This document shows, one piece after another, positions 55,007 through 63,929 of a stretch of DNA of 64,000 bases. A program made the position numbers and the translations under genes. Under the pieces are notes generated by a model that was not told the DNA's origin, ran no database searches, and was given only the letters and a program-made list of their open reading frames with translations. Source of the stretch: Bacillota bacterium (GTDB lineage: Bacteria > Bacillota > Bacilli > Paenibacillales > NBRC-103111); contig JAEWIS010000018.1 of assembly GCA_023386955.1 (NCBI GenBank), positions 18,938-82,937 of the forward strand, read 5' to 3'. The first letter of the stretch is position 1. The number at the start of each line of letters is the position of its first letter.

Positions 55007-55360
55007 TTATTTATTCAGGAATGACATACAAAACAGGCAGTCGCCTTCGGTACGCAAATGTCCATAATAAACATTGCATATGTGAAAGCCTTCATGATAA
55101 AGCCGGGCCAGATTCTCATAACCTTCCCGGGTCAGGGACAGACCCTCCGGCTTGGCGGGCTCGGCGTCAGGCTCCATAGTCGGTTCCGGGTATTGATCCT
55201 CACGTATCAGACGCAAGAGCCGCTCATTCTCCATCTGAAGCCGCTGGTTTTCCTCCAGAAGCTCCACCACAATGGTCTTCAGCCTGCTCAAATCCGCATA
55301 CATGGTGCCCATTTGTTCTTCCATGGCTTCAATCTGTGTGAAAATTTCCTTTTTCTCCAA
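55007..55360 (-). CDS. yabA: Replication initiation control protein YabA
   Basis: Binds DnaA and DnaN to limit over-initiation in B. subtilis. The 117 residues comprise an N-terminal leucine-zipper coiled coil (about 1-55), an acidic Pro/Glu linker and a C-terminal domain with CNVYYG and CLFC zinc ligands. Order ricT-yabA-yabB is conserved. Confidence 0.93.
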   Translation of the reverse strand: MEKKEIFTQIEAMEEQMGTMYADLSRLKTIVVELLEENQRLQMENERLLRLIREDQYPEPTMEPDAEPAKPEGLSLTREGYENLARLYHEGFHICNVYYGHLRTEGDCLFCMSFLNK

Positions 55361-55388
55361 CGGTTGTCACCTCAGGTGAGCCTTCAAA

Positions 55389-56195
55389 TTACTCCTGCTC
55401 CGCTACATCATCCCCCGGGAGCTCCACTACCCGGTTATTCTGCTCAAACAGCTGAACCTTTACCATCCGGCTCTCCACATTCAGGCTCACCACCTTGGCC
55501 TGCCCCATGGTGGTAATTACGATACGCCCAACCTTAGGCAGCTCGGTTTTGCCGCTTTCATAATTGTCATGCTCGTATTTCAGACAGCACATCAGCCTGC
55601 CGCATAATCCGGAAATTTTGGTGGGATTCAGGCTGAGGTTCTGATCCTTGGCCATCTTAATGGAGACGGGATCGAAATCCCCCAGGAAGGAGGAGCAGCA
55701 CAGAATGCGGCCGCACGGCCCGATTCCACCCAACAGCTTGGCTTCATCCCGGACTCCGATCTGCCGGAGCTCAATGCGGGTGCGGAAGATACTGGCCAGA
55801 TCCTTCACCAGCTCCCGGAAATCCACCCGGCCCTCTGCTGTAAAATAAAAGATGACCTTATTCCGGTCAAAGGTATATTCAACGTCCACCAGCTTCATCT
55901 TCAGCCCGTGGTCCTTGATCTTCTCCTGGCAGATGCCGAAGGCTTCCTTGGCGGCGGCCTTATTATTGTCCACCACCCGGGCATCATTGTCGTCCGCGAT
56001 CCGGATGACCCTCTTCAAGGGAAGCACCACATCGCTTTCGGGCACATCACGCTTTCCGATGACGACCTTGCCGTATTCCAATCCCCGTGCCGTATCCACA
56101 ATCACACTGCTGTCTTTTTGAACAGGCAAGTCAATGGGGTCAAAGTAAAACACCTTCCCCGCCTTCTTGAAGCGGACGCCCACAACGCAATACAA
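55389..56195 (-). CDS. ricT: PSP1-domain protein RicT (YaaT)
   Basis: Part of the RicA-RicF-RicT complex that affects RNase Y activity and the Spo0A phosphorelay. The 268 residues contain the PSP1 core and two cysteine blocks, CGRILCCSSF and CGRLMCCLKYE, that in B. subtilis help hold iron-sulfur clusters. The start is TTG 56195, 7 bases after GGAGGGA; no ATG fits. Confidence 0.94.
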   Translation of the reverse strand: MYCVVGVRFKKAGKVFYFDPIDLPVQKDSSVIVDTARGLEYGKVVIGKRDVPESDVVLPLKRVIRIADDNDARVVDNNKAAAKEAFGICQEKIKDHGLKMKLVDVEYTFDRNKVIFYFTAEGRVDFRELVKDLASIFRTRIELRQIGVRDEAKLLGGIGPCGRILCCSSFLGDFDPVSIKMAKDQNLSLNPTKISGLCGRLMCCLKYEHDNYESGKTELPKVGRIVITTMGQAKVVSLNVESRMVKVQLFEQNNRVVELPGDDVAEQE

Positions 56196-56236
56196 AGTTT
56201 TCTCCCTCCAATCTATGTTAACCTTTATTCAAGGCA

Positions 56237-57226
56237 TTAGCTTGCAGGCCGGTCCTGCATTCCGATAATGGCCTGCTCCAAGGCCAGCTGGGCATTCGCC
56301 GTGGTGCGCAGCTTCTTCTGAAGCTCGATCAGGAGCTCCATGGCATGCACCCAATAACGCAAGGGCAAACGCACGGCTTCCTTATAGGTCCAATCGGTTT
56401 GATCAGCAAACACCACATCTTCCCGGCGGCCGTTCTGAAGGTGAAGCATATCTTTCAGCAGAAGCAGCCACAGATCCAGAATAAGAGGAAGTCGATCCGC
56501 CATATCGGACTTAAACACGGCCTGCTGCGCTGTAATGAGTACATGGGGGAAGCGGAAAAGCGCCTCCTTAGCCAATTGTATCATTACATTTCGCGCTTCT
56601 GCAAACTCCTTTGATTGGATAAATTCCCGCGCGGCCTCTACTCCTCCCGCCACATGGGCGGCAGGCAGCACCAGCTCCAGCGGAAGCCCCTCCCGCCGGT
56701 GCAGTACCTCCACAATTTCAGGCGCAGCCAACGGAACAAAGGGGATCCACTGGGCCCGGGACTGGATGGTAGGCAGGAGAGCATGTCCGTTCTCCGTAAT
56801 CAGAATGGCCATGATATCCGTTCCCGGCTCCTCCAGAAACTTAAGCAGGCTGTTGGCCGCTTGGACGGTCATGCGGTCGGCTTGTTCGATCACATAAATC
56901 TTCTTCGCACCGCCGGACAGACGGTAACCCAGCTCCCGCTGCAGCTCCCGGATCTGGTCGATCTTCACGCTGGCCCCCTCAGGCTCTATCAGGATCAGAT
57001 TGGGATGGTTGCCGTGGGCTACCTTGCGGCATTCTACACAATCCCCGCAGGCGTCATCCTCCCTGGCGGTACAGAACACCGCTTGGGCCAGAGTCACGGC
57101 CATTTCCTTCTTGCCGGAGCCGGCAGGCCCGGAGAAAATGTAAGCATGGGACAGCTTCCCGGTACGGAGGCTGTTAACGAGCATCCGCTTGGCCCGGAAC
57201 TGTCCCGGTATAGATTCAAACGACAA
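56237..57226 (-). CDS. holB: DNA polymerase III delta' subunit
   Basis: Clamp-loader AAA+ subunit, 329 residues. A P-loop-like GPAGSGKK at 33-40 has Lys in place of the usual Thr/Ser. A zinc module of C52, C60, C63 and C66 follows, and LLKFLEEPG is present. The start is TTG 57226 after GGAGGAGG. It lies between yaaR and ricT. Confidence 0.94.
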   Translation of the reverse strand: MSFESIPGQFRAKRMLVNSLRTGKLSHAYIFSGPAGSGKKEMAVTLAQAVFCTAREDDACGDCVECRKVAHGNHPNLILIEPEGASVKIDQIRELQRELGYRLSGGAKKIYVIEQADRMTVQAANSLLKFLEEPGTDIMAILITENGHALLPTIQSRAQWIPFVPLAAPEIVEVLHRREGLPLELVLPAAHVAGGVEAAREFIQSKEFAEARNVMIQLAKEALFRFPHVLITAQQAVFKSDMADRLPLILDLWLLLLKDMLHLQNGRREDVVFADQTDWTYKEAVRLPLRYWVHAMELLIELQKKLRTTANAQLALEQAIIGMQDRPAS

Positions 57227-57259
57227 GTTGCCTCCTCCTTCCCAAGGGTCCCTTCTATA

Positions 57260-57706
57260 TTAAAAGGTTAAATTTATGAGCAAGCCTTTAATTTCACCGA
57301 CCCGCTGAAGGATATCGATTTTGCCCTGCTCCGTGTCCAACAGCTCGTCCGCCATGGCAAGCAGATGCCCGTCGATTTCCTCCAGGAGCTTGTAGCGTTT
57401 GGTGCGGCCCCTGCGGTCCCAGCCCCGGGTGTCCTTCAGCCCGACACCGCGGCGGGCAGTCTCTTCCAGAAACTGCTTGATCAACAGCTTGTACTGCCGC
57501 AGCTCACGGACGGTCATGGAACGGGACAGGCGGTCGCCCTGCCGCTGGATCTGGTCGATCATCCGGTTCAATTGCTCCTGGCCGGCTTGTTCATCTTGCT
57601 GGCGCAGACTGTCGGAGAAGCTTTTTTGCTCCACAGGATGGAAATTGGAATTGTCCGTCCGGCGAAGCTCATTGCCGGACGGACGCCAGCCAGGATTGAT
57701 TTTCAT
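57260..57706 (-). CDS. yaaR: DUF327 protein YaaR
   Basis: A 148-residue conserved protein of unknown function, helical and basic, with the family block DRLSRSMTVRELRQYKLLIK and a C-terminal VGEIKGLLINL. It lies 33 bp from both neighbours, darA and holB. Confidence 0.9.
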   Translation of the reverse strand: MKINPGWRPSGNELRRTDNSNFHPVEQKSFSDSLRQQDEQAGQEQLNRMIDQIQRQGDRLSRSMTVRELRQYKLLIKQFLEETARRGVGLKDTRGWDRRGRTKRYKLLEEIDGHLLAMADELLDTEQGKIDILQRVGEIKGLLINLTF

Positions 57707-57739
57707 GAGGATATATCCAGCCTTCCTTGTGCGAATAAA

Positions 57740-58177
<438 letters not shown>

Positions 58178-58245
58178 CTATAGGAAAGGAGTCTCCATGA
58201 ACATGCATTACCCGCATTTTCAATAAAAAACTCCATGTCCATACT

Positions 58246-58902
58246 TTATTTGACATGAAAGCAACGTTTTCCTGCTTGGAAGGAAAGATTCAGCGCCTGC
58301 CGTACGGATTGGGCCACTTGATCCAGAGGCTGTCCCGCATCTATGCGGACAATCCGGTCGGGATACCGGGCATGGAGAAGAGCATAGCCTTCTCTGACTT
58401 TATGGTGGAAGGTTCGGCCCTCCAGATCCAGGCGGTTGATCTCCCTCCCTTCATCCTTATGGATCCGGGAGAGACCCAGTTCCGGATCAATGTCCAGCCA
58501 CAGGGTGAGATCCGGCATCACGCCAGCTGTAGCGAATTCATTAACCGAATAAATTTCGTCTATACCCAATCCCCTGGCATGTCCCTGGTAGACCAGGCTG
58601 CTGTCCACGTACCTGTCGCTCAGCACCGTTATTCCCCGGGCAATGGCGGGCAGCACCTTCTCCACCAGATGCTGCCTGCGGGCCGCAGCGTACAGAAGCG
58701 CCTCCGTTCTGCCGTCCATGGAGGTATGCTCCTTGTTCAGAATAATGGAGCGGATTTCCTCGGCAATCCGGATGCCTCCCGGCTCACGTGTAATCAGGAC
58801 CTCCATTCCCTTCTCCTGCAAAAAAGACTCAATCTCCGGAATCAGGGAGGTTTTGCCCGCCCCTTCTCCGCCTTCCACCGTAATGAACCAACCTTCTGCC
58901 AC
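58246..58902 (-). CDS. tmk: Thymidylate kinase
   Basis: Phosphorylates dTMP to dTDP. P-loop GGEGAGKT at about 11-18, TREPGG, and [14 protein letters not shown] are present. The start is GTG 58902, giving [14 protein letters not shown] as in other Tmk proteins; ATG 58935 would add 11 atypical residues. Length 218. Its stop codon overlaps a small CATGTC/GACATG hairpin followed by T6, a probable weak terminator. Confidence 0.94.
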   Translation of the reverse strand: MAEGWFITVEGGEGAGKTSLIPEIESFLQEKGMEVLITREPGGIRIAEEIRSIILNKEHTSMDGRTEALLYAAARRQHLVEKVLPAIARGITVLSDRYVDSSLVYQGHARGLGIDEIYSVNEFATAGVMPDLTLWLDIDPELGLSRIHKDEGREINRLDLEGRTFHHKVREGYALLHARYPDRIVRIDAGQPLDQVAQSVRQALNLSFQAGKRCFHVK

Positions 58903-58973
58903 TGCTATACCCCATTCGCTGTTTATTTCAGCCATCCGTTATATCAAAGCGCAAGCGCCGCAACAATAAGCCC

Positions 58974-60455
58974 TCAGGAATCCTGTCCCGTTACCAGTAT
59001 ACTACATCCGGGTCCCGGAGGCGCACCCTGAAATTTGGCTCCTGCCCGGTACAGACGCAAAATCCGCTCCGCAGCCCCTGCCGAAATGGTCTCACCCGGT
59101 ATCAATAGGGGAATTCCCGGCGGATACGGCACTACCGCCTGGGCGGCGCGCATACCCACCGCCATACCGAGGGGCATGGGCGTTCCTCTGTTAACGCCGG
59201 TAAGCCCCATCGGCACCGGCTCGCTGACCGGATCCGCAGCTGCCGCCGTCACAGCCAAATTCGCAGATACGACGTCAGCTGCCTCACCGCCGCTATATCC
59301 GGAAGAGCCGGGTAAGGAGGCGATAACCTCCGCCAGCCGCTCCAGATCCTCTCGGCCCGTGGCCGGACTGGCCGCCAGCACCGCATAACGGTCATCGGCC
59401 ATCTCGCCGATGATACCGCCCCCGGCCAGCTCCTGCAGGAGCTGAAATCCGGTGCGCCCGCCTGCCGCATCCTCCATCACCAGCTTATACGGGTCCCATA
59501 CATCATAGGCATTGGCCTCCGGCTCCGGCATAAGCACGCGGATTCCAGTGCCGTTCATACCGGCCAGCGCCTCCCGGAATCGCCGGAGCTCCTCCAGCCC
59601 GGCGCCAATCTCCGCTTCCCCACGAATGGCTGCATAACGTCGGGCCATATCCAGCGAAGCCATGATGGGATAGGACGGACTGGAGCTTTGCAGCATAGTC
59701 AGCCTCTCCCGCAGGACATCCCGGGGTATGCGGTTACCCTGCACATGGAGCATCGCCCCCATGGTCATGGCCATCAGCATCTTGTGGGTGGACTGCACTA
59801 CCCCGTCCGCTCCACGGGACAACGCCGACACAGGCACCCCCGGGTGAAGCCCGAAGTGGGCGCCATGTGCCTCATCCACCAAAAGCGCCATCCCTGCGCC
59901 GTGTACCAGCCGGGCATACGGCTCCAAGTCCCAGCCCATCCCGTAATAATTGGGATTGGTCAGAAACACCGCCTTCGCCTGAGGATACCGCTCCAATGCG
60001 GTATGAAGGGTAGTCCGCGCCACTCCTCCGGCTATCCCCGTCTGCCTGTCCACCTCCGGCTCCAGCATCACTGCCCGGGCCCGGGCCAGCATCAAGGCAT
60101 GGATTACCGATTTATGGGCGTTGCGCTGTACCAGAATGAGGTCATCCTGCTGGCAGACGGCACCGATCAAGGCCAGATTCCCCGCTGTGCTGCCTCCTAC
60201 CAGGAAGAAGGTCTCCTCCGCGCCGAAGCATTCCGCTGCCAGCTGCTGTGCCGCAAGAATCGGACCCTCCGGATGATGCAAATCATCCAATCCTTCTATT
60301 TCGGTATAATCAAGCTCCATAACAGAGCCAAAAAAATCCTTCTCTTCCCCCTGTAGACTTGCACCAAACTTGTGGCCGGGCACATGGAAGCTGCTTTCCT
60401 TCCGTTTGCTCCGTTCCACCATCGCTTGAAGCAGCGGGGCTTGGGTCTGATCCAT
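58974..60455 (-). CDS. Orn/Lys/Arg decarboxylase family PLP enzyme (YaaO)
   Basis: Fold-type I aminoacid decarboxylase, 493 residues. The PLP lysine is K225 in QSTHKML, preceded by VDEAHGAHFG (192-202) and FHVPGHK near the N-terminus. Substrate cannot be told from sequence; arginine, lysine or ornithine are possible. ATG 60455 follows GGGAGGAG. It lies between csfB and tmk, as yaaO does in B. subtilis. Confidence 0.9.
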   Translation of the reverse strand: MDQTQAPLLQAMVERSKRKESSFHVPGHKFGASLQGEEKDFFGSVMELDYTEIEGLDDLHHPEGPILAAQQLAAECFGAEETFFLVGGSTAGNLALIGAVCQQDDLILVQRNAHKSVIHALMLARARAVMLEPEVDRQTGIAGGVARTTLHTALERYPQAKAVFLTNPNYYGMGWDLEPYARLVHGAGMALLVDEAHGAHFGLHPGVPVSALSRGADGVVQSTHKMLMAMTMGAMLHVQGNRIPRDVLRERLTMLQSSSPSYPIMASLDMARRYAAIRGEAEIGAGLEELRRFREALAGMNGTGIRVLMPEPEANAYDVWDPYKLVMEDAAGGRTGFQLLQELAGGGIIGEMADDRYAVLAASPATGREDLERLAEVIASLPGSSGYSGGEAADVVSANLAVTAAAADPVSEPVPMGLTGVNRGTPMPLGMAVGMRAAQAVVPYPPGIPLLIPGETISAGAAERILRLYRAGAKFQGAPPGPGCSILVTGQDS

Positions 60456-60480
60456 CCGTAAGCTCCTCCCAACCGGAAAC

Positions 60481-60516
60481 AAAAAAAGAAGGACAAGAAT
60501 ACTCATCCTTCTTTAA
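60481..60516 (-). terminator. Terminator of csfB
   Basis: Minus-strand AAAGAAGGA and TCCTTCTTT pair around a 12-nt loop and are followed by a long T run. Confidence 0.8.
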
Positions 60517-60562
60517 CTATATGAAAAAAGCCGGATAAAAGAAAGCATCTGCCGTCCGCTTT

Positions 60563-60823
60563 TTACGCATTTTTGGGGTACCAGATCCGCTTCAGCTGGT
60601 GGATAAAATAAGGGTACTTGGCATCCTGCACATCCGTCCGGACAATTTCCATTTCACATTCCTCACAGATAAATTCCGAAATCACCCGTATACCTTCCTT
60701 ACCGGTGCTCCCGCAGATAATGCAGATCTCCCCGACAGCCCCGCTTTGACTATGCTCATGCTCCGCCGCCGGCTCCGTGCTCCGTTTCAGGTCCAGTCCT
60801 TCGAATTCCTCCAACCTTCTCAC
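60563..60823 (-). CDS. csfB: Sigma-G inhibitor Gin (CsfB)
   Basis: Anti-sigma factor that holds back sigma-G (and sigma-E in the forespore). The 86 residues carry a C34-x2-C37 and C53-x2-C56 zinc pair, with EEC and a basic-aromatic end (YPYFIHQLKRIWY). It lies upstream of the yaaO-like gene; bofA and xpaC, neighbours in B. subtilis, are absent. A sigma-F-like element precedes it. Confidence 0.9.
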   Translation of the reverse strand: MRRLEEFEGLDLKRSTEPAAEHEHSQSGAVGEICIICGSTGKEGIRVISEFICEECEMEIVRTDVQDAKYPYFIHQLKRIWYPKNA

Positions 60824-60843
60824 CTCTAATCTTTTTATCTATC

Positions 60844-60872
60844 AGTATGTCCATGAAACTATCCGCTCATTC
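60844..60872 (-). promoter_or_regulatory. Predicted sigma-F promoter of csfB
   Basis: Minus-strand GGACATACT (60844-60852; full match to GGNNANANT), 15-bp spacer, and a weak -35 GAATG (60868-60872; 3 of 5 to GYATA). B. subtilis csfB is a sigma-F gene. Confidence 0.5.
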
Positions 60873-60994
60873 GTTGTTTCAAAGCTTTCCTCCGTTTTTA
60901 TATGTGTATGTGGGCAGGGGCCTGTTGGTTCCTGGAAAATAGCTGCAAAACCAGCCCTCCGATGCCGATATTAAGAAAGAAGAGGAGGCGCATC

Positions 60995-61522
60995 ATGTCC
61001 AAACATACCCTATCTGAGGATTCTACTATATATCATTATACCCTGCTTTACCGGTTTACCCGCAAGCATCCGTTTTTCTGGGTGTATTCCGCCTGCCTGC
61101 TGCTTTGGGCCTTTGCGGATGCCGTATACTCCGGATGGGAAGGCCTGCTTCAGCTTGCTGCATCCGTAGCCATCGTCACCGCTGTTCATGCGATTATCGT
61201 ATTGCCTCTCACCCGTCTCTCCCGCGGCTCCGTGCCCCGTATATGGAAATGGGCCTTTGCCTATCCCCTGACCGGTTATTTGCCTGCCGGGCTGGTGCCG
61301 ATCAAACAATGGGACCGGGCCAATCATCACCGCCTGCTCATCGGCTTTGTGCTGGTGGCGCTTCTATATGTATGGCTGCCCCTGCCTTGGCTGGCCAATG
61401 CGGCGGCGGCCCATTATTTTCTGCTCCTCCCCCAGCTGGTCTACGTGGGAAAATGTCTCCGCCTCCATGCCGGCGGCATGCTGAAGGTAACGGAACGGGA
61501 CATTTCTTTCTACAAAAATTAA
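60995..61522 (+). CDS. Hypothetical membrane protein, 175 residues
   Basis: Not recognised. It has about four hydrophobic segments (FFWVYSACLLLWAFADAVY, AASVAIVTAVHAIIVLPL, LLIGFVLVALLYVWLPL, AAAAHYFLLLPQLVYVG) and a basic loop between them, so it is an integral membrane protein. GAGGAGGCG lies 6 bases before the ATG. It starts the accessory plus-strand block; it is not tied to the BlaI-type operator and may be independent. Confidence 0.75.
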   Translation: MSKHTLSEDSTIYHYTLLYRFTRKHPFFWVYSACLLLWAFADAVYSGWEGLLQLAASVAIVTAVHAIIVLPLTRLSRGSVPRIWKWAFAYPLTGYLPAGLVPIKQWDRANHHRLLIGFVLVALLYVWLPLPWLANAAAAHYFLLLPQLVYVGKCLRLHAGGMLKVTERDISFYKN

Positions 61523-61589
61523 GGGTCCACGGCTAAAGCCCTCTATACCCTCCGCAACTTTTGCCAAATGAAACATCCCCCTCCTTCGC

Positions 61590-61627
61590 TTGACAGCATA
61601 TCTTCCATAACACTATAATTTGTAGTG
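61590..61627 (+). promoter_or_regulatory. blaI-M56 operon promoter and BlaI-type operator
   Basis: TTGACA (61590-61595), 18 bp, TATAAT (61614-61619) form a near-perfect sigma-A promoter. A palindrome CACTATA-ATT-TGTAGTG (61611-61627) overlaps the -10 and fits the TACAnnnTGTA type of BlaI/MecI operators. The same 7-3-7 palindrome occurs before the YceI gene. Confidence 0.75.
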
Positions 61628-61641
61628 TGAGGTGTGTCACA

Positions 61642-62055
61642 GTGAAGATACAGAACTTCAAGTACAGCGAAAAAGGTCTGAACCGCTTTTTTGGCCCCCT
61701 GGAAGCTAAGATTATGGAGATCCTGTGGTCCCATACGGAATGCTCCATCCGGGATGTCCAGAAAATGCTGGATCAGGAACGTAACCTCAACTTCAACACG
61801 ATCATGACCGTCATGAACCGGCTTTTGGAAAAGGGTGTGCTGACGAAGCGGATGGATGGGCGTACCTCCTTGTTCCGTCCGGTGCACAGCAAGGAAGACT
61901 TTATGGACATCCAGTCCAAGGAGATTACCCACGAGCTGATGGAAGATTTCGGGCCGTTGGTTGTCAATCATATGATTGATGCCCTTGATGAAGCGGACCC
62001 CGATTTGCTCAGCCTCCTCGAGCAAAAAATCGAAAGTCTGAAAAAGGGAAGATAG
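61642..62055 (+). CDS. BlaI/MecI/CopY-family transcriptional repressor
   Basis: Winged-helix repressor, 137 residues. Residues 10-75 form the DNA-binding domain (FFGPLEAKIMEILW; TIMTVMNRLLEKGVLTKRMDGRTSLFRP), followed by a helical dimerisation part. GTG 61642 is the likely start because GAGGTG lies 7 bases upstream. Such repressors are usually cleaved or released when a partner BlaR/M56 protease senses a signal; the partner gene follows by 3 bp. Confidence 0.9.
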   Translation: MKIQNFKYSEKGLNRFFGPLEAKIMEILWSHTECSIRDVQKMLDQERNLNFNTIMTVMNRLLEKGVLTKRMDGRTSLFRPVHSKEDFMDIQSKEITHELMEDFGPLVVNHMIDALDEADPDLLSLLEQKIESLKKGR

Positions 62056-62058
62056 CCT

Positions 62059-62907
62059 ATGGGAAATTCTCTATCCAAATCGGTCTTGATCCTGTCCTTG
62101 TTGGCAGCCGGGCTTCTGTTTGTTCAAATGGTCATGTATGCAGGCTTTATCCTGTTCCGCTGGGATGCGCTGCGCAGCTGGTTCGATATGTGCAACAGCT
62201 GGTTTATCCAGTGGGGGATGCCATTTATGGCGATCCTATTGGATGCGTTAGTCTGGACCACCGTTTTGGCCGGTGTGACTATGCTGGGTATCCAGCTGGT
62301 CTCTTATCTCCGCGTCAAACGAAATTTTGCCCCTCTGCGTCGCAGGGACCAGGAGCAGGCCATCACTCTCGCTTACCGTCTCCCACGCAGAAGGTTAATC
62401 ATTATTGAACAGGAGAACGCAGTGGCATTGACCATGGGCTTCATCCGTCCGGTCATCGTGCTGTCCACAGGTTTAATCCGCATGCTGGATGAGCAGGAGC
62501 TGGAAGCCGTTATCCGTCATGAAGAATATCATATGCGGCATCACGATGCCCTGCGAGCAATGCCTGCCTATTTGCTGTCCAAAATGATGTGGTATTTGCC
62601 GATTCTGCGCTGGTGTTATCATGTGCTTAAGATATCTGCGGAGGTTCAGGCAGACCAATATGCCGTATCACGTACAGGTACTCCTGTAGGCTTGGGAAGC
62701 GCCCTGCTGAAGTTAGCGAGGCACAAGCCGGTGGTACAGATGAACTTTGCCCATGCTTCCTTTGCGGATACTCCCATTAACATCAGAATCCGCCAGCTTA
62801 TCGATCCCGCGGGAAAACCGCCTATGCGTCTTCCCTTGCTTTCTACCGTCGTTTCACTTCAAGTGGCTGTCGTATTGGCCTCGCTTTTACTTCCGGCTTT
62901 GATGTAA
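62059..62907 (+). CDS. M56-family membrane metalloprotease without sensor domain
   Basis: BlaR1-like protease core, 282 residues, with three to four membrane segments. The zinc site HEEYH is at 154-158 and the third-ligand region AEVQADQYAV at 194-203. Unlike BlaR1 or MecR1 there is no C-terminal penicillin-binding domain, so a beta-lactam cannot be sensed in the known way. It probably inactivates the adjacent repressor in response to an unknown cue. Confidence 0.9.
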   Translation: MGNSLSKSVLILSLLAAGLLFVQMVMYAGFILFRWDALRSWFDMCNSWFIQWGMPFMAILLDALVWTTVLAGVTMLGIQLVSYLRVKRNFAPLRRRDQEQAITLAYRLPRRRLIIIEQENAVALTMGFIRPVIVLSTGLIRMLDEQELEAVIRHEEYHMRHHDALRAMPAYLLSKMMWYLPILRWCYHVLKISAEVQADQYAVSRTGTPVGLGSALLKLARHKPVVQMNFAHASFADTPINIRIRQLIDPAGKPPMRLPLLSTVVSLQVAVVLASLLLPALM

Positions 62908-62918
62908 CACGCTATTCC

Positions 62919-62945
62919 ATGCCTCGGAATGGGGCATCTTTTTTG
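62919..62945 (+). terminator. Terminator after the M56 gene
   Basis: ATGCCTC and GGGGCAT pair around GGAAT, followed by CTTTTTTG. Confidence 0.65.
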
Positions 62946-62953
62946 AAAGTAAA

Positions 62954-62970
62954 CACTACACGTTGTAGTG
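62954..62970 (+). promoter_or_regulatory. BlaI-type operator before the YceI gene
   Basis: A perfect 7-3-7 palindrome CACTACA-CGT-TGTAGTG, the same arms as the operator at 61611-61627. It lies 51 bp before the YceI start and next to a GATAAT-like -10. Confidence 0.7.
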
Positions 62971-63021
62971 ATAATGGGATAGATCATTTGAAGCAACCAC
63001 TTTTAAGGAGGAAATGAACCA

Positions 63022-63723
63022 ATGAATAAATGGAAACTGGCAACGATTATTACAGTGATCGTCATTGTGGCAGGCGGCGGCATCGGATATTACGCGTACG
63101 ATTATTATGCAGGCAACCATGTGGAGGTTAAGGATGTCATCAGCGCACCTACCACCTCTGGCGGTACACAAGGTGCCGCCACGGCCGCTACTCCCGCTGC
63201 AGCTGCTGATGTTAACGGCACTTGGAACATTCAATCGGCTTCGGAGGTCTACTTCTCTGTCACCACCTCCAAGGAAACCGTCAACTTCTCCGTTAAGCCG
63301 GTAACCGGCTCCTGGACCCTGAACACTGCCGATCCCACTCAGAATAAGGCAGAAGGCGCCGTGGAACTTAGCGGCCTCAGCTCCGGCAACGGACAGCGGG
63401 ACAACCACATTAAGGGAGCTGACTACCTTCAGGTAGAGCAGCATCCGAAGGCGACCTTTACCGTCAAATCCTTCGAAAATCTGCCGAAGGAATGGAAAGC
63501 CGGCGCTACCGAATCCTTCAAGATGACCGGCACCCTCACCGTCCGCGGCATCGCCAAGGACGTCACCTTCGACACCAAAGCGCAGCTGGATGGAACCCAG
63601 CTGAAGCTGGAGGGTCAAACCGTCGTCACCTTTGAAGACTATGGTATGAAGAATCCCCACACCGTCGTCCTCAGCGCACAAAATGATGTTACCGTCCAGC
63701 TGCGGCTGGTACTCAGCAAATAA
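63022..63723 (+). CDS. YceI-family lipid-binding-like protein, membrane anchored
   Basis: A 233-residue protein with an N-terminal membrane anchor (about 5-27), an Ala/Thr linker and a YceI lipocalin-like beta-barrel (about 65-230; GTWNIQSASEVYFSV, FTVKSFENLP, VRGIAKDVTFD). YceI barrels bind isoprenoid-type lipids in some bacteria. AAGGAGG precedes the ATG. A shared palindrome suggests control by the neighbouring BlaI-type repressor. Confidence 0.9.
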   Translation: MNKWKLATIITVIVIVAGGGIGYYAYDYYAGNHVEVKDVISAPTTSGGTQGAATAATPAAAADVNGTWNIQSASEVYFSVTTSKETVNFSVKPVTGSWTLNTADPTQNKAEGAVELSGLSSGNGQRDNHIKGADYLQVEQHPKATFTVKSFENLPKEWKAGATESFKMTGTLTVRGIAKDVTFDTKAQLDGTQLKLEGQTVVTFEDYGMKNPHTVVLSAQNDVTVQLRLVLSK

Positions 63724-63725
63724 TA

Positions 63726-63763
63726 GAAAGACCGCGTACCGAACTTAGGACGCGGTCTTTTTG
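63726..63763 (+). terminator. Terminator of the YceI gene
   Basis: AAAGACCGCGT and ACGCGGTCTTT pair around an 11-nt loop, with TTTTTG following. Confidence 0.88.
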
Positions 63764-63929
63764 TGGCGTCTGGGGACACACGCATTCGCTTTATACCAAT
63801 CTCCGTCTGATACGCTGGGCTTACGGACACCACAAACCATATTCGTCTCATTGTGCGCTATCCTGAACTCTACCGGACCCAGGTGCTCTTATTCCGCTGA
63901 AAAGATGCCTCCACCGCCTCCGTTTCCGC

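Noticed and set aside
58180..58225. Tiny plus-strand frame with an AAAGGAG site between darA and tmk
   Set aside because: Only nine codons, opposite strand to the operon, with no evidence of translation; likely chance.
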